Numbered from the stretch's first letter, positions 17,535 through 25,965 are shown. The stretch is DNA of 64,000 nt from Aeromicrobium sp. Root236 (GCF_001428805.1 NZ_LMIS01000001.1:124001-188000), one strand, 5' to 3'. Notes: generated by a model from the letters alone, not told the origin. A program made the numbers and translations.

Positions 17535-17653
17535 GGTGGGGGTGCCGACAGACTCGTGGATCCTGCAACGCGCGGCGTTTTTGTCCGGACCGGCTCCTAG
17601 CGTCATGGATGTCCCCGAACGGCGGGGCGTTGGATACAGCAGGAGGTGCAGCC

Positions 17654-17887
17654 ATGACCGAGAATTCCCCCACCGACTCCGTGGTCGTCGATTGCGACCG
17701 GTGTCTCGTACGCGGTCCCAGTGCGTGCGGCGACTGCATCGTGACCGTCCTGCTCGGCGAACCGCCGGCCGGGATCGAGATCGACCCCGAGGAGATGGCC
17801 GCCCTCGGCGTGCTCGCCGATGCCGGGCTGACGCCGCCCCTCCGCCTTGTGACCCCTGTCACGGGTCCGGAGACACAAGCTGGTTGA
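17654..17887 (+). CDS. Small cysteine-rich conserved actinobacterial protein
   Basis: A 77-residue acidic protein with four cysteines in the pattern VDCDRCLVRGPSACGDCIV, two CxxC pairs that could bind zinc or another metal. The rest is a short acidic helix-like region (IDPEEMAALGVLADAG). AGGAGG lies 7 nt before the ATG, an excellent ribosome binding site. Similar small proteins are encoded next to NlpC/P60 hydrolases in other actinobacteria, from memory. I do not know the function. It sits between the divergent exonuclease gene and the riboswitch-controlled hydrolase. Confidence 0.8.
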   Translation: MTENSPTDSVVVDCDRCLVRGPSACGDCIVTVLLGEPPAGIEIDPEEMAALGVLADAGLTPPLRLVTPVTGPETQAG

Positions 17888-17890
17888 GAG

Positions 17891-17919
17891 TTGAACTGAC
17901 CCCATCCGCCCCCTACAGT
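17891..17919 (+). promoter_or_regulatory. Promoter for the riboswitch-NlpC/P60 transcript
   Basis: A -35 TTGAAC (17891-17896) and a -10 TACAGT (17914-17919) are separated by 17 bp, the best spaced promoter in the window. Start expected near 17926, giving a leader of about 220 nt. A GC-rich hairpin (17941-17963) follows directly. Confidence 0.65.
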
Positions 17920-17965
17920 GGTGGCTTGTGTGACCGGTGAACGCCGTCCCCCCCGGGCGGCGTCG

Positions 17966-18128
17966 GGCGCACCGCCGAATTGCCACAGTCATGGGGAAGA
18001 TGTCTGAGGCGAACCGGGGACCCATGTGTGTGGGGTGAATCGGAGCGCACTGATCTGTCACAGGATCGGTGCGGACCGTAGGGCAGACCTTGGCCCGAAC
18101 CCGTCAGCTCACCCGGTAGGCGTCGAGG
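17966..18128 (+). ncRNA. ydaO/yuaA cyclic di-AMP riboswitch
   Basis: The leader contains the conserved blocks of the ydaO family (RF00379) in order: GAACCGGGGACCCA (18011-18024), GGGGTGAATC (18032-18041), CGTAGGGCAGACCTTGG (18077-18093) and CCCGTCAGCTCACCCGGTAGGCG (from about 18100 to 18123, split by variable bases). In actinobacteria this OFF-switch binds cyclic di-AMP and lowers expression of cell-wall hydrolase genes, and the gene here is an NlpC/P60 hydrolase. The element ends about 17 nt before the GTG, close to the AGGAG ribosome binding site. Boundaries are approximate. Confidence 0.9.
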
Positions 18129-18145
18129 CAACATAGGAGTTTTGC

Positions 18146-19114
18146 GTGCGCTTGCCCGCTGTCCCAACCCGTCGTCAAGGATTTGCCGCAGCTGCGGCGC
18201 TCGCCGTGATCGGAGGGCTCTTCGTCCTCCCGTCCGCCGGAGCCGATCCCGCCGTCACCCCCAAGGACGTCGAAGCTGCCTTCCACAAGGCCGAGGCCAT
18301 GAACGAGCAGGTCAACCAGCTCGATGTCCAGGCCAAGCAGACGCAGTCCGAGATCGACGACATCACGAGTGACATCAACCGTGACCTCGTCGACTACAAC
18401 CGGCAGAAGTCCGAGCTCGGTGACGCGATCGCCCAGCAGCAGATGGACGCCCCCCTCGGGCCGAGCGTCAACCTGCTCAGCAGCGGCGACCCCGACGAGT
18501 TCCTCGCCGGCCTCGGTGCCGTGCAGGCGCTCAACAGCACGCGCGCCGATGCGCTCGAGAAGTTCGGCGAGACGAGCAAGGAGCTCAAGAACCGTCGGGC
18601 CCAGCTCCAGGACCGCAAGGACGCGCTCGCCGAGGCTCGCAAGAACGCCGATGCCAAGCGCGACAAGATCCGCAAGCAGTACGCGGACGCCAAGGCCGAG
18701 CTCGCTCGCCTGACGGCCGCGCAGCAGGCGAAGTTCAACTCCAGCGACACCACGATGCCCGAGGTCGACGCCTCCGGCCGGGCCAAGACCGCGATCAACT
18801 TCGCTCTCGCACAGCTGGGCGACCCGTACGTCTACGGCGGCACCGGCCCCAACTCGTGGGACTGCTCGGGCCTCATCATGAAGGCGTGGGCCGCTGCCGG
18901 CGTCTCGCTCCCTCGTGTGGTCGGTCCGCAGATGGCGGCCACGACGCGCGTCCCGCTCAACGCCCTGCAGCCCGGCGACCTCGTCGCGTACGGCGACATG
19001 TCGCACATCGGCATGTACCTCGGCGGTGGCAAGGTCGTGCACGCACCGCGACCCGGCAAGAGCGTCGAGATCACGAGCCTGAGCGGCTTCAGCGTCGGCG
19101 GGCGGGTTGGCTGA
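18146..19114 (+). CDS. NlpC/P60 peptidoglycan endopeptidase with coiled coil (RipC-like)
   Basis: Secreted hydrolase (322 aa) that cuts peptidoglycan stem peptides, needed for cell separation or wall turnover. A signal peptide (about residues 1-33, ending PSAGA) is followed by a long coiled coil (about 38-205) and a C-terminal NlpC/P60 domain. The catalytic Cys is in WDCSGL, the His in DMSHIGMYL and the third polar residue in VVHAP. GTG 18146 has AGGAG 6 nt upstream. The coiled coil resembles domains that hold such enzymes inactive until FtsEX-type activation. The upstream cyclic di-AMP riboswitch ties its level to that second messenger. Confidence 0.92.
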   Translation: MRLPAVPTRRQGFAAAAALAVIGGLFVLPSAGADPAVTPKDVEAAFHKAEAMNEQVNQLDVQAKQTQSEIDDITSDINRDLVDYNRQKSELGDAIAQQQMDAPLGPSVNLLSSGDPDEFLAGLGAVQALNSTRADALEKFGETSKELKNRRAQLQDRKDALAEARKNADAKRDKIRKQYADAKAELARLTAAQQAKFNSSDTTMPEVDASGRAKTAINFALAQLGDPYVYGGTGPNSWDCSGLIMKAWAAAGVSLPRVVGPQMAATTRVPLNALQPGDLVAYGDMSHIGMYLGGGKVVHAPRPGKSVEITSLSGFSVGGRVG

Positions 19115-20354
19115 CCCAGGTCGAAGACTGGGGCCCAACGCGGTCGCCATCCTCGTCCTGATCTGCCTGGCCGCGGGGCTGCTGCTCTGGCAGCGGCCCT
19201 GGGAGAGTTCTGACGATGCCGTCGTCGGCATTCCCGACGATGCTCCTGCCCGGCTCGCCGCACAGTTCCGTGCGCTGACCGATGCCGACTCGGAGTCGGC
19301 GTTCGTCGCCGCTGCCGGGACGTCGCGCACCGCCAAGGTGTTCGCCCGCCAGGCATGGCGCGCCCGTACGGCCTTGGGCGCCGACGCCGTCGAGCTCAGG
19401 TACGTCAGCGGCGGCGACGTCGCGGATCACGCCGACGGGTCGGCGACTGCCGTGGTGGACGTCAGCTGGCGCGCCGGCGACGAGATCGGCCTGAGCGACA
19501 AGACGGTCCACACCTCGTCCGTGGCGTTCCGGGTCGCGCCGCAGACCGACGGCCGGCTGTCGGTCGTCTCCGCAGCTCCGCGAGACGGAGCCCTGCCCAT
19601 CTGGCTGGCCGGCGACGTCACGGTCGAACGGGTCTCCGGGTCCGTGGTCATCCGCGTCGACGGCGGCGACGCCGACCTGCCGGTCGAGTCGATGGCGACG
19701 GCCGCACGCTCGGCCGTCGGCCGGGTCGTCCCGGGCACGAAGGGCGACGTCACCGTCGTCTCGCCGCACACCGAGGCCCAGATGGCTCGTCTCGTCGGAC
19801 AACCGATCGACCAGGTACGGCAGATCGCCGCGGTGACCACACGGCTCGACGGCCGGGGTGGCAGCTCGGACGACACCGTCATCGTGCTCAATCCCGCGGT
19901 GTTCTCGACGATGGACCGCCGCGCCGCGCAGGTCGTGCTCACGCACGAGGCGACGCACCTGCTCACCCACGCCGTCGGCACCCGCGCCGAGAGCTGGGTC
20001 GTCGAGGGCTTCGCTGACTTCGTCGCCCTGCACGACGACACCGCGCCGCTGTCGGTCAGCGCCGGCCAGATCCTTGCGGACGTCAAGGCCGGCCGCGGTC
20101 CGAAGCACCTGCCGACATCGGCGGACTTCAACGCCGAGAGCCATGGGCTCGGTGCCGTCTACGAGTCGGCGTGGATGATCTTCCGCATGCTCGGGCAGAC
20201 GTACGGCGACGACCGCGTCGTCAGGTTCTACAACGCGGTCATGTCCGGCACGGCGCTCGACAAGGCGCTGGTGGCGTCGTTCGGTCTCACGGTCGACGAG
20301 CTGACGACCAGCTGGCGGGACTACCTCGCGAAGAGCGCCTCGACGGTGTCGTGA
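19107..20354 (+). CDS. Membrane-anchored HExxH metallohydrolase (peptidase MA-like)
   Basis: A 415-residue protein with one N-terminal membrane segment (about residues 12-28) and an extracellular C-terminal gluzincin-like domain. The zinc motif is HEATHLL (about residue 281), with a further Glu in VVEGFADFVALH about 20 residues on. The middle region has no recognisable domain. The TTG start at 19107 overlaps the hydrolase gene by 8 nt, suggesting translational coupling and control by the same riboswitch. The last 34 nt overlap the convergent acyl-CoA synthetase gene. The substrate is unknown. Confidence 0.8.
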   Translation: MADPGRRLGPNAVAILVLICLAAGLLLWQRPWESSDDAVVGIPDDAPARLAAQFRALTDADSESAFVAAAGTSRTAKVFARQAWRARTALGADAVELRYVSGGDVADHADGSATAVVDVSWRAGDEIGLSDKTVHTSSVAFRVAPQTDGRLSVVSAAPRDGALPIWLAGDVTVERVSGSVVIRVDGGDADLPVESMATAARSAVGRVVPGTKGDVTVVSPHTEAQMARLVGQPIDQVRQIAAVTTRLDGRGGSSDDTVIVLNPAVFSTMDRRAAQVVLTHEATHLLTHAVGTRAESWVVEGFADFVALHDDTAPLSVSAGQILADVKAGRGPKHLPTSADFNAESHGLGAVYESAWMIFRMLGQTYGDDRVVRFYNAVMSGTALDKALVASFGLTVDELTTSWRDYLAKSASTVS

Positions 20355-22048
20355 AAGTCCCGCAGCACGGCGTTGCGCTTGACCTTGAACGACGGCGTCA
20401 GATAGCCGTTGTCCTCGGTCCAGTCGTCGGGCAGGATCACGAACTTGCGGATCGACTCGGCCTGCGAGACCTGTGAGCTGGCGTCATCGATCGCCTTCTG
20501 CACCTCGTCGCGCAGTGCGGGGTCGTCGAGATCTCCGGTCCATGCCTCGGTGTCGATCGTCACGAGCGCGGCGACGAACGGCTTGCCGTCGCCGACCACG
20601 AGGCACTGGCTGACGTACGCGTTGGCGCGCACGCGGTCCTCGAGCACGGCCGGCGCGACGTTCTTGCCGCCCGCCGTCACGATGATCTCCTTCTTGCGCC
20701 CCGTGATGCGTACGTAGCCGTCGGCGTCGACCTCGCCGAGGTCGCCCGTCCTGAACCAGCCGTCGGGGTCGAGGGCCTCGGCCGTCGCCTCGTCGTTGTG
20801 CCAGTAGCCGGTGAAGACCTGGGGGCCGCGGAAGCTCAGCTCGCCGTCGGGTCCCACCCGCACCTCGGTGCCGGGCAGCGGGCGGCCGACCGTGCCGATC
20901 CGCTGGTCGTCGGGGGTGTTGACGCACAAGGCAGCGGTCGTCTCGGTCAGGCCGTAGCCCTCGAGGACCGACACGCCGATGCCGCGGTAGAAGTGCGCGA
21001 GACGGTCGCCGAGCGGGGCACCGCCGGAGATCGCCCACTCGGCGCGGCCGCCGAGAGCGTCGCGGAGACGGCCGTAGACGAGGCGGTCGAACAGTGCGTG
21101 CCGGGTCCGCAGCGCGATTCCGGGCTTCCCGTTGTCGAGGGCCTTGCTGTAGGCGATCGCGGTCTGCGCGGCCCGGTCGAAGATCTTCCCCTTGCCGTCG
21201 GCGTACGCCTTGCTGCTGGCGGTGTTGAACACCTTCTCGAACACGCGCGGCACCGCGAGCACGAACGTCGGCTGGTAGGACCCGAGGTGCGTCACGAGGT
21301 CCTTGACGTCGGCCGTGTGACCCAGCTTGGCGCCTGAACGGATCGCGCCGACCTGGATGATGCGGGCGAAGACGTGGGCGAGGGGGAGGAACAACAGGGT
21401 CGAGGCGCCCTCGCGCTCGAACAGCTCCGGGAGGGCGGGGAGTGCGGCACCCAGCTCGTAGCGGAAGCTGCCGTGGGTGAGCTTGCAGCCCTTGGGCCGG
21501 CCGGTCGTGCCGGACGTGTAGATCAGCGTCGCGAGGGTGTCGCTCGTGAGCGCGGCCCGGCGGGCCTCGACGTCGGCATCGCTGACGTCGGCGCCACGGG
21601 CCGTGATCTGCTCGATCGCGTCGCTGTCGAGCACCCACACGTCTCGCAGGTCGGGCGCTTCGGCCTCCTTGACCCGGGCGAGGTGGGCCTCGGACTCGAC
21701 GATCGCGGCGACGGCGCCGGAGTCGGACAGGATCCACTCGATCTGCGCCGCGGACGAGGTCTCGTAGATGGGGACCGTGGCCGCACCGATCCACCAGATG
21801 GCGTAGTCGGCGACGGTCCACTCGTAGCGGGTCTTGGAGAGCAGGGCGACGCGATCGCCGGCTGCGACGCCGGCGGCGACGAGGCCCTTGGCGACCGCGA
21901 CGACGGTGCGATGGAAGTCGCCGAGGGTGACGTCGTGCCACTCGCCGTCCACCATCCGGGCCAGTGCGATGTCGTCAGCGTGTCCCGGAAGACGGTCGAG
22001 GATGTCGTCGGAGAGGTTGCCCAGTTCGGGTGCATGCGCCTGTGTCAC
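20321..22048 (-). CDS. fadD: Long-chain fatty acyl-CoA synthetase (FadD15-like)
   Basis: ATP-dependent acyl-CoA (AMP-forming) ligase (575 aa) that activates long-chain fatty acids. It has the phosphate-binding loop YTSGTTGRPKG (about residue 160), the GYGLTE motif, GWFRTGD and the C-terminal KKEIIVTAGGKNVAP. The catalytic lysine is probably in the terminal SFKVKRN. Two long open-frame extensions upstream are rejected: GTG 22048 has a TAGCCT -10 box 7 nt upstream. The substrate chain length is inferred from family only. The 3' end overlaps the convergent metallohydrolase gene by 34 nt. Confidence 0.9.
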   Translation of the reverse strand: MTQAHAPELGNLSDDILDRLPGHADDIALARMVDGEWHDVTLGDFHRTVVAVAKGLVAAGVAAGDRVALLSKTRYEWTVADYAIWWIGAATVPIYETSSAAQIEWILSDSGAVAAIVESEAHLARVKEAEAPDLRDVWVLDSDAIEQITARGADVSDADVEARRAALTSDTLATLIYTSGTTGRPKGCKLTHGSFRYELGAALPALPELFEREGASTLLFLPLAHVFARIIQVGAIRSGAKLGHTADVKDLVTHLGSYQPTFVLAVPRVFEKVFNTASSKAYADGKGKIFDRAAQTAIAYSKALDNGKPGIALRTRHALFDRLVYGRLRDALGGRAEWAISGGAPLGDRLAHFYRGIGVSVLEGYGLTETTAALCVNTPDDQRIGTVGRPLPGTEVRVGPDGELSFRGPQVFTGYWHNDEATAEALDPDGWFRTGDLGEVDADGYVRITGRKKEIIVTAGGKNVAPAVLEDRVRANAYVSQCLVVGDGKPFVAALVTIDTEAWTGDLDDPALRDEVQKAIDDASSQVSQAESIRKFVILPDDWTEDNGYLTPSFKVKRNAVLRDFHDTVEALFAR

Positions 22049-22055
22049 GTACGGC

Positions 22056-22061
22056 AGGCTA
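22056..22061 (-). promoter_or_regulatory. -10 box TAGCCT of a leaderless promoter (fadD)
   Basis: On the reverse strand TAGCCT ends 7 nt before the GTG at 22048. Confidence 0.5.
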
Positions 22062-22141
22062 CTCTCACGGGCTCCGGCTGCAGGAATCGGTGGGCGTCCC
22101 GGCGGCGACCTCCCGGCGCGACCAGCCAGCGGCAACACCAC

Positions 22142-22147
22142 TAGCAT
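22142..22147 (+). promoter_or_regulatory. -10 box TAGCAT upstream of the SRPBCC-ROK operon
   Basis: TAGCAT would start transcription near 22154, leaving a leader of about 28 nt that contains the GAGGAGGGG ribosome binding site. Confidence 0.4.
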
Positions 22148-22181
22148 GGGGACACACATTCGAGCCGGACGAGGAGGGGTG

Positions 22182-22619
22182 ATGGCGCGAACCACGAGCG
22201 ACATCGTCATCGACGCTCCAGCCGACACAATCATGGACGTGATCGCCGACTTCGGGTCCTATCCGGGCTGGGCGACGGGCGTCAAGGCGGCCGACGTCGT
22301 GGACGCGGCCGACGGCGCGCGCGCCAAGCAGGTCCACTTCATCCTCGACGCCACGCCGATCCGTGACGAGTACGACCTGGGCTACACCTGGGACGGCAAC
22401 AAGTCCGTGTCGTGGAGCCTGGTCGAGAAGGGCTCGATGCTGAAGTCGATGGACGGCGCCTACATCCTGGAGCCGCTCGACGACTCCCGGACCCGTGTCA
22501 CCTATCAGCTCGCCGTCGATGTCTCGATCCCGTTGCTCGGCATGCTCAAGCGCAAGGCCGAGAAGGTCATCATCGACACCGCCCTCAAGGGGTTGAAGAA
22601 ACAGGTAGAAGCCCTGTGA
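22182..22619 (+). CDS. SRPBCC/START-like lipid-binding protein (polyketide cyclase family)
   Basis: A 145-residue protein of the SRPBCC (coenzyme Q-binding/cyclase) superfamily, which forms a deep hydrophobic pocket. The N terminus TTSDIVIDAPADTIMDVIAD and the C-terminal amphipathic helix with KGLKKQVEAL are typical. GAGGAGGGG lies 3-5 nt before ATG 22182; an in-frame ATG at 22146 is inside the promoter box. It is first in a four-gene operon, overlapping the next gene by 4 nt. The ligand is unknown; a lipid carrier or chaperone role is an inference. Confidence 0.8.
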   Translation: MARTTSDIVIDAPADTIMDVIADFGSYPGWATGVKAADVVDAADGARAKQVHFILDATPIRDEYDLGYTWDGNKSVSWSLVEKGSMLKSMDGAYILEPLDDSRTRVTYQLAVDVSIPLLGMLKRKAEKVIIDTALKGLKKQVEAL

Positions 22620-22906
22620 GCGGACACAGCTCCAGCGCTGACGCCGCCTCTGAGCCGGTCGGCTCGGTCGCCGAGGAGGCGTTCAAGCTCTTCCGCGCCA
22701 TGGCCTCCCAGCCCCAGACCGGCGCCCAGGGTGACGACAGCGCGACCCACGTGTGCACCAACACGTGGTGCCCCGTCTGCCAGGTCGCAGGCTTCGTGCG
22801 CGACAACCCGGAAGCGCTCGCAAAGGTCTCCGAATCCGCAGCCCAGCTCACCCGCTCGCTCCGCGAGCTCATCGACACCGCTCTGACACCTCGGGAAGAG
22901 ACATGA
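22616..22906 (+). CDS. Conserved hypothetical protein with CTNTWCPVC motif
   Basis: A 96-residue soluble protein with three clustered cysteines in CTNTWCPVCQVAGFVRDNPE, flanked by an Ala/Ser-rich N terminus and a helical C terminus. The cysteines could bind metal, but no family function is known to me. It overlaps its neighbours by 4 nt on both sides (GTGA and ATGA), so it is translated as part of the SRPBCC-ROK operon. The same gene order, SRPBCC then a small protein, is seen in mycobacteria (from memory). Confidence 0.75.
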   Translation: MSGHSSSADAASEPVGSVAEEAFKLFRAMASQPQTGAQGDDSATHVCTNTWCPVCQVAGFVRDNPEALAKVSESAAQLTRSLRELIDTALTPREET

Positions 22907-23856
22907 CACTGGCCGTTGGCGTCGACATCGGCGGAACCAAGATCGCGACGGGACTGGTCTCCGAGGACGGCAAGATCCTCGACTCGGTCTCCGAGCCCAC
23001 CCCCGACGACGCGACCAAGATCCCGGCCGTCGTGGCCGATCTCGTCGAGCGGCTCGTCGGTGACGAGAAGGCTGCGGGCATCGGCATCGGCGCCGCGGGC
23101 TTCGTCGGCGAGGACCGTTCGACGGTCCGCTTCGCCCCCAACATCGACTGGCGTGAGGAGCCGCTCGGTGAGCGCGTACGTGCCCTCGTCGACCTGCCCG
23201 TCGTGGTCGAGAACGACGCCAATGCCGCAGCCTGGGGCGAGTTCCGCTTCGGCGCCGGCGAGGACACGGACGACCTGCTGCTCGTCACGATCGGCACCGG
23301 CATCGGTGGCGGCATCGTGCACCGTGGCCAGCTGTTCCGCGGTGGGTTCGGCGTCGCAGCCGAGATCGGTCACATGCGCGTGGTGCCCGACGGCATCCTG
23401 TGCGGCTGCGGCCAGCACGGCTGCTGGGAGCAGTACGCCAGTGGCAGCGCCCTCGTGCGCAACGCCCGTGAGCGCGTCGCCAACGAGGACGAAGGCTCCG
23501 AGGCGATTGCCGCCCTCGGCGGCGGTGACCTCAGCAAGATCACCGGACCCGGCATCACCAAGCTGGCGCAACAGGGCGACACCCTGGCGATCGAGCTGCT
23601 CGCCGAGCTCGGCCGCTGGATGGGCGAGGGCATCGCGGTGCTGACGACGATCCTCGACCCGAGCGTCATCGCCATCGGCGGTGGCGTCGGAGCTGCCGGC
23701 GACCTCCTGATGACGCCGGTGTTCGAGGCGTTCGAGGCCCACCTGCCGGCCCGGGCGCACCGCCCCGAGGCGGCTCTGCGGCTCGCGGCCCTCGGCAACG
23801 AGGCCGGCATCATCGGCGCCGCCGATCTCGCACGAGTCGAGCCCAACCATGGCTGA
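22903..23856 (+). CDS. glk: ROK-family glucokinase (copy 1)
   Basis: ROK kinase (317 aa) likely to phosphorylate glucose with ATP or polyphosphate. It has the phosphate-1 motif DIGGTKIATG, the catalytic Asp in ENDANAAAWGE, the phosphate-2 loop GTGIGGG and the ROK zinc site HMRVVPDG...CGCGQHGCWEQ. No N-terminal helix-turn-helix is present, so it is an enzyme and not a repressor. ATG 22903 overlaps the upstream stop by 4 nt. A second ROK gene follows with an 8-nt overlap. Exact sugar specificity cannot be read from sequence. Confidence 0.88.
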   Translation: MTLAVGVDIGGTKIATGLVSEDGKILDSVSEPTPDDATKIPAVVADLVERLVGDEKAAGIGIGAAGFVGEDRSTVRFAPNIDWREEPLGERVRALVDLPVVVENDANAAAWGEFRFGAGEDTDDLLLVTIGTGIGGGIVHRGQLFRGGFGVAAEIGHMRVVPDGILCGCGQHGCWEQYASGSALVRNARERVANEDEGSEAIAALGGGDLSKITGPGITKLAQQGDTLAIELLAELGRWMGEGIAVLTTILDPSVIAIGGGVGAAGDLLMTPVFEAFEAHLPARAHRPEAALRLAALGNEAGIIGAADLARVEPNHG

Positions 23857-24886
23857 CAAGCTCGCCGTCGGCATCGACATCGGTGGCACCAAGATCGCCG
23901 CCGGCGTCGTCGACGAGGACGGCCACATCTTGGCCCGGCTCAAGCGGGAGACCCCGACGACCGAGCCGCTCGAGGTCATCGACGCGATCGCCGACATCAC
24001 CGAGGAGTTCCGGCGCGAGCACCACATCCGCGCGATCGGGGTCGGCGCCGCCGGGTTCGTCGACGCGACGCAGTCGACCGTCCTGTTCGCCCCGCACCTC
24101 GCCTGGCGCCACGAGCCGCTCCGCGACGCGGTCGCCCGACGCACAGGCCTGCCCGTCCTGGTCGACAACGACGCCAACGCCGCCGGCTGGGCCGAGTGGC
24201 GCTACGGCGCGGCGCAGAACGAGGCCGACCTCGTCCTCATCACCCTGGGCACCGGCATCGGCGGCGCGATCGTCATCGACGGCCAGCCCTACCGCGGCCA
24301 GTTCGGCATCGCGGGCGAGTTCGGCCACATGCAGGTCGTCCCCAACGGCAACCAGTGCGAGTGCGGCAACAAGGGGTGCTGGGAGCAGTACGCCAGCGGC
24401 CGGGTCCTGACTCGCCGCGCCCGAGCCGCTGCGACCGAGGGCACCGACTTCGGCAAGACGCTGCTGGCCGAGGCCGGCGGCGAGGTGACGGCGATCGAGG
24501 GCCACCTGGTCACCAAGCACGCGCAGGCCGGCAACGACGAGGCCGTCGAATGGATCGCCGAGGTCGGCGACTGGCTGGGCGTCGGCATCGCCAACCTCGC
24601 GGCAGCGCTCGATCCGGGCATGTTCGTCATCGGCGGCGGCGTCAGCGACGCCGGCGAGCTGCTGGTCGACCCGGCACGGGCCGCCTTCAGTCGTACGTTG
24701 ACGGGTCGCGGCTATCGCGCCGAGGCGCGGATCGTACGGGCGCACCTCGGACCCGAGGCCGGCCTCATCGGCGCTGCCGACATGGCCAGGCTCACAGCAC
24801 GGCGCCGTCGTCCGGCCAATCCCTCCGCGAGGGCCCGTGTTCGGGCAACTGCAAGATCAAATAGATCGCGCACGCGACGAAAGTGA
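23849..24886 (+). CDS. ROK-family glucokinase (tandem copy 2, extended C terminus)
   Basis: Second ROK kinase (345 aa), clearly paralogous to the preceding one, with DIGGTKIAAG, DNDANAAGW, GTGIGGA and the zinc site CECGNKGCWEQ. The catalytic residues are intact. The expected C terminus is at GLIGAADMARLT; about 30 Arg-rich residues follow (RRRRPANPSARAR onward). They are encoded by the antisense of the last 95 nt of the convergent gene, which looks like loss of the original stop. It overlaps copy 1 by 8 nt. It may differ in sugar or phosphoryl donor from copy 1. Confidence 0.85.
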   Translation: MADKLAVGIDIGGTKIAAGVVDEDGHILARLKRETPTTEPLEVIDAIADITEEFRREHHIRAIGVGAAGFVDATQSTVLFAPHLAWRHEPLRDAVARRTGLPVLVDNDANAAGWAEWRYGAAQNEADLVLITLGTGIGGAIVIDGQPYRGQFGIAGEFGHMQVVPNGNQCECGNKGCWEQYASGRVLTRRARAAATEGTDFGKTLLAEAGGEVTAIEGHLVTKHAQAGNDEAVEWIAEVGDWLGVGIANLAAALDPGMFVIGGGVSDAGELLVDPARAAFSRTLTGRGYRAEARIVRAHLGPEAGLIGAADMARLTARRRRPANPSARARVRATARSNRSRTRRK

Positions 24887-25196
24887 GTGAGGCGGCGGCC
24901 ACGACCGGTCGGTCGAGGTAGACGCCGCTCAACGTCGCGAGCACGAGTGACAACGGCGCGCCGAGCACGCCGACCCAGGCCAGCAGCACGCCGCGACGCC
25001 GCGGGATCAGGGGAGTCGGCTCGACCTTGCGGTAGAACGGCTCCTCGGCGTCCTCTGCGTCCAGGTCGTCGTCGGTGCGCGGCGACCATGCCGGCTCCAC
25101 GGGCTTCTCGTCGACGGGTTCGAGCGGCTCGTCGACGAACGAGAGATCGAGGTCCAGCCCTTCGACGATCTTGTCGAAGTCGTCGCGCTCAGTCAT
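24792..25196 (-). CDS. Hypothetical membrane protein with acidic N terminus
   Basis: A 134-residue protein with an acidic, Pro-rich N-terminal half (residues 1-65) and two adjacent membrane segments (about 72-92 and 98-117). It ends in a short polar tail. The ATG at 25196 overlaps the esterase stop by 8 nt, so the two are translated together. No family is recognised. Its last 95 nt overlap the 3' end of the second ROK gene on the other strand. Confidence 0.7.
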   Translation of the reverse strand: MTERDDFDKIVEGLDLDLSFVDEPLEPVDEKPVEPAWSPRTDDDLDAEDAEEPFYRKVEPTPLIPRRRGVLLAWVGVLGAPLSLVLATLSGVYLDRPVVAAASLTFVACAIYLILQLPEHGPSRRDWPDDGAVL

Positions 25197-25965
25197 CGAA
25201 CGCACCCACGTGCTCGGCGATGAACGTCGCGGTGCGGTCGAAGATCAGCTGGTCGTCGTTGTCGATCGTCGCGACGTGATAGCTCTCCGGCAGCGCCACG
25301 ACGTCGAGAACCTTGGACGACACGCCCGCCCGGATGAGCTCGACGGACGTGGCATCGAGGACGTGGTCCTCGTCGGACTTGAAGACCAGGAGCGGCTGCG
25401 TGACCTGGTCGAGGTGGTTGCGGACGTCCTTCCACATCACGAGCTGTGACGCGAGCGCCTTGAGCGGCGTACGGACGTAGCCGACCTCGTCCTGACCGGG
25501 CTTCTTGATGTCGTTGCCGATGCCGGGCAGCGACCGGGCCACCCACTTGAGGACCGGGAGGAGCTTGAGGTCGAAGCGCGCGAGGTTGATCGCCGGGTTG
25601 ACGAGCACGACAGCGTCGACCTCGGCGGGGCGCTGCTCGGCGAGGCGCAGCGCGAGGCAGCCGCCCATCGACAGGCCGGCGACGACGACGTGGTCGCACC
25701 GCGACCGGAGCTCGGTCAGTGCGGCGTCGACCTCGGCGTACCACTCGTCCCAGCGGGTGGAGTTGAGCTCCTGCCACGTGGTGCCGTGCCCGGGGAGCCG
25801 CGGCACGCGCACGGTATAGCCCAGGCCCGCGAGCTGCCGTCCCCACGGCGTCATGGACGCGGGGGAGCCGGTGAAGCCGTGACTCAGGAGGACGCCGACG
25901 CGCCCGCCGTCGGCGGAGAAGGGTTCGGCTCCGGGCACCACGGTGGGGGACGTCGTCGAGGTCAT
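25189..25965 (-). CDS. Alpha/beta hydrolase (carboxylesterase/monoacylglycerol lipase-like)
   Basis: Serine hydrolase (258 aa) with the alpha/beta fold. It has the oxyanion segment LLSHGFTGSPASM, the nucleophile elbow GLSMGG (about residue 96), an acidic residue in KSDEDHVLD and the catalytic His in ESYHVATID. It resembles short-chain carboxylesterases such as Est30 and monoacylglycerol lipases. The ATG at 25965 is chosen; an in-frame ATG six codons earlier (25983) is possible. It is divergent from an acyltransferase gene, consistent with lipid turnover, but the substrate is not known. Confidence 0.85.
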   Translation of the reverse strand: MTSTTSPTVVPGAEPFSADGGRVGVLLSHGFTGSPASMTPWGRQLAGLGYTVRVPRLPGHGTTWQELNSTRWDEWYAEVDAALTELRSRCDHVVVAGLSMGGCLALRLAEQRPAEVDAVVLVNPAINLARFDLKLLPVLKWVARSLPGIGNDIKKPGQDEVGYVRTPLKALASQLVMWKDVRNHLDQVTQPLLVFKSDEDHVLDATSVELIRAGVSSKVLDVVALPESYHVATIDNDDQLIFDRTATFIAEHVGAFDD

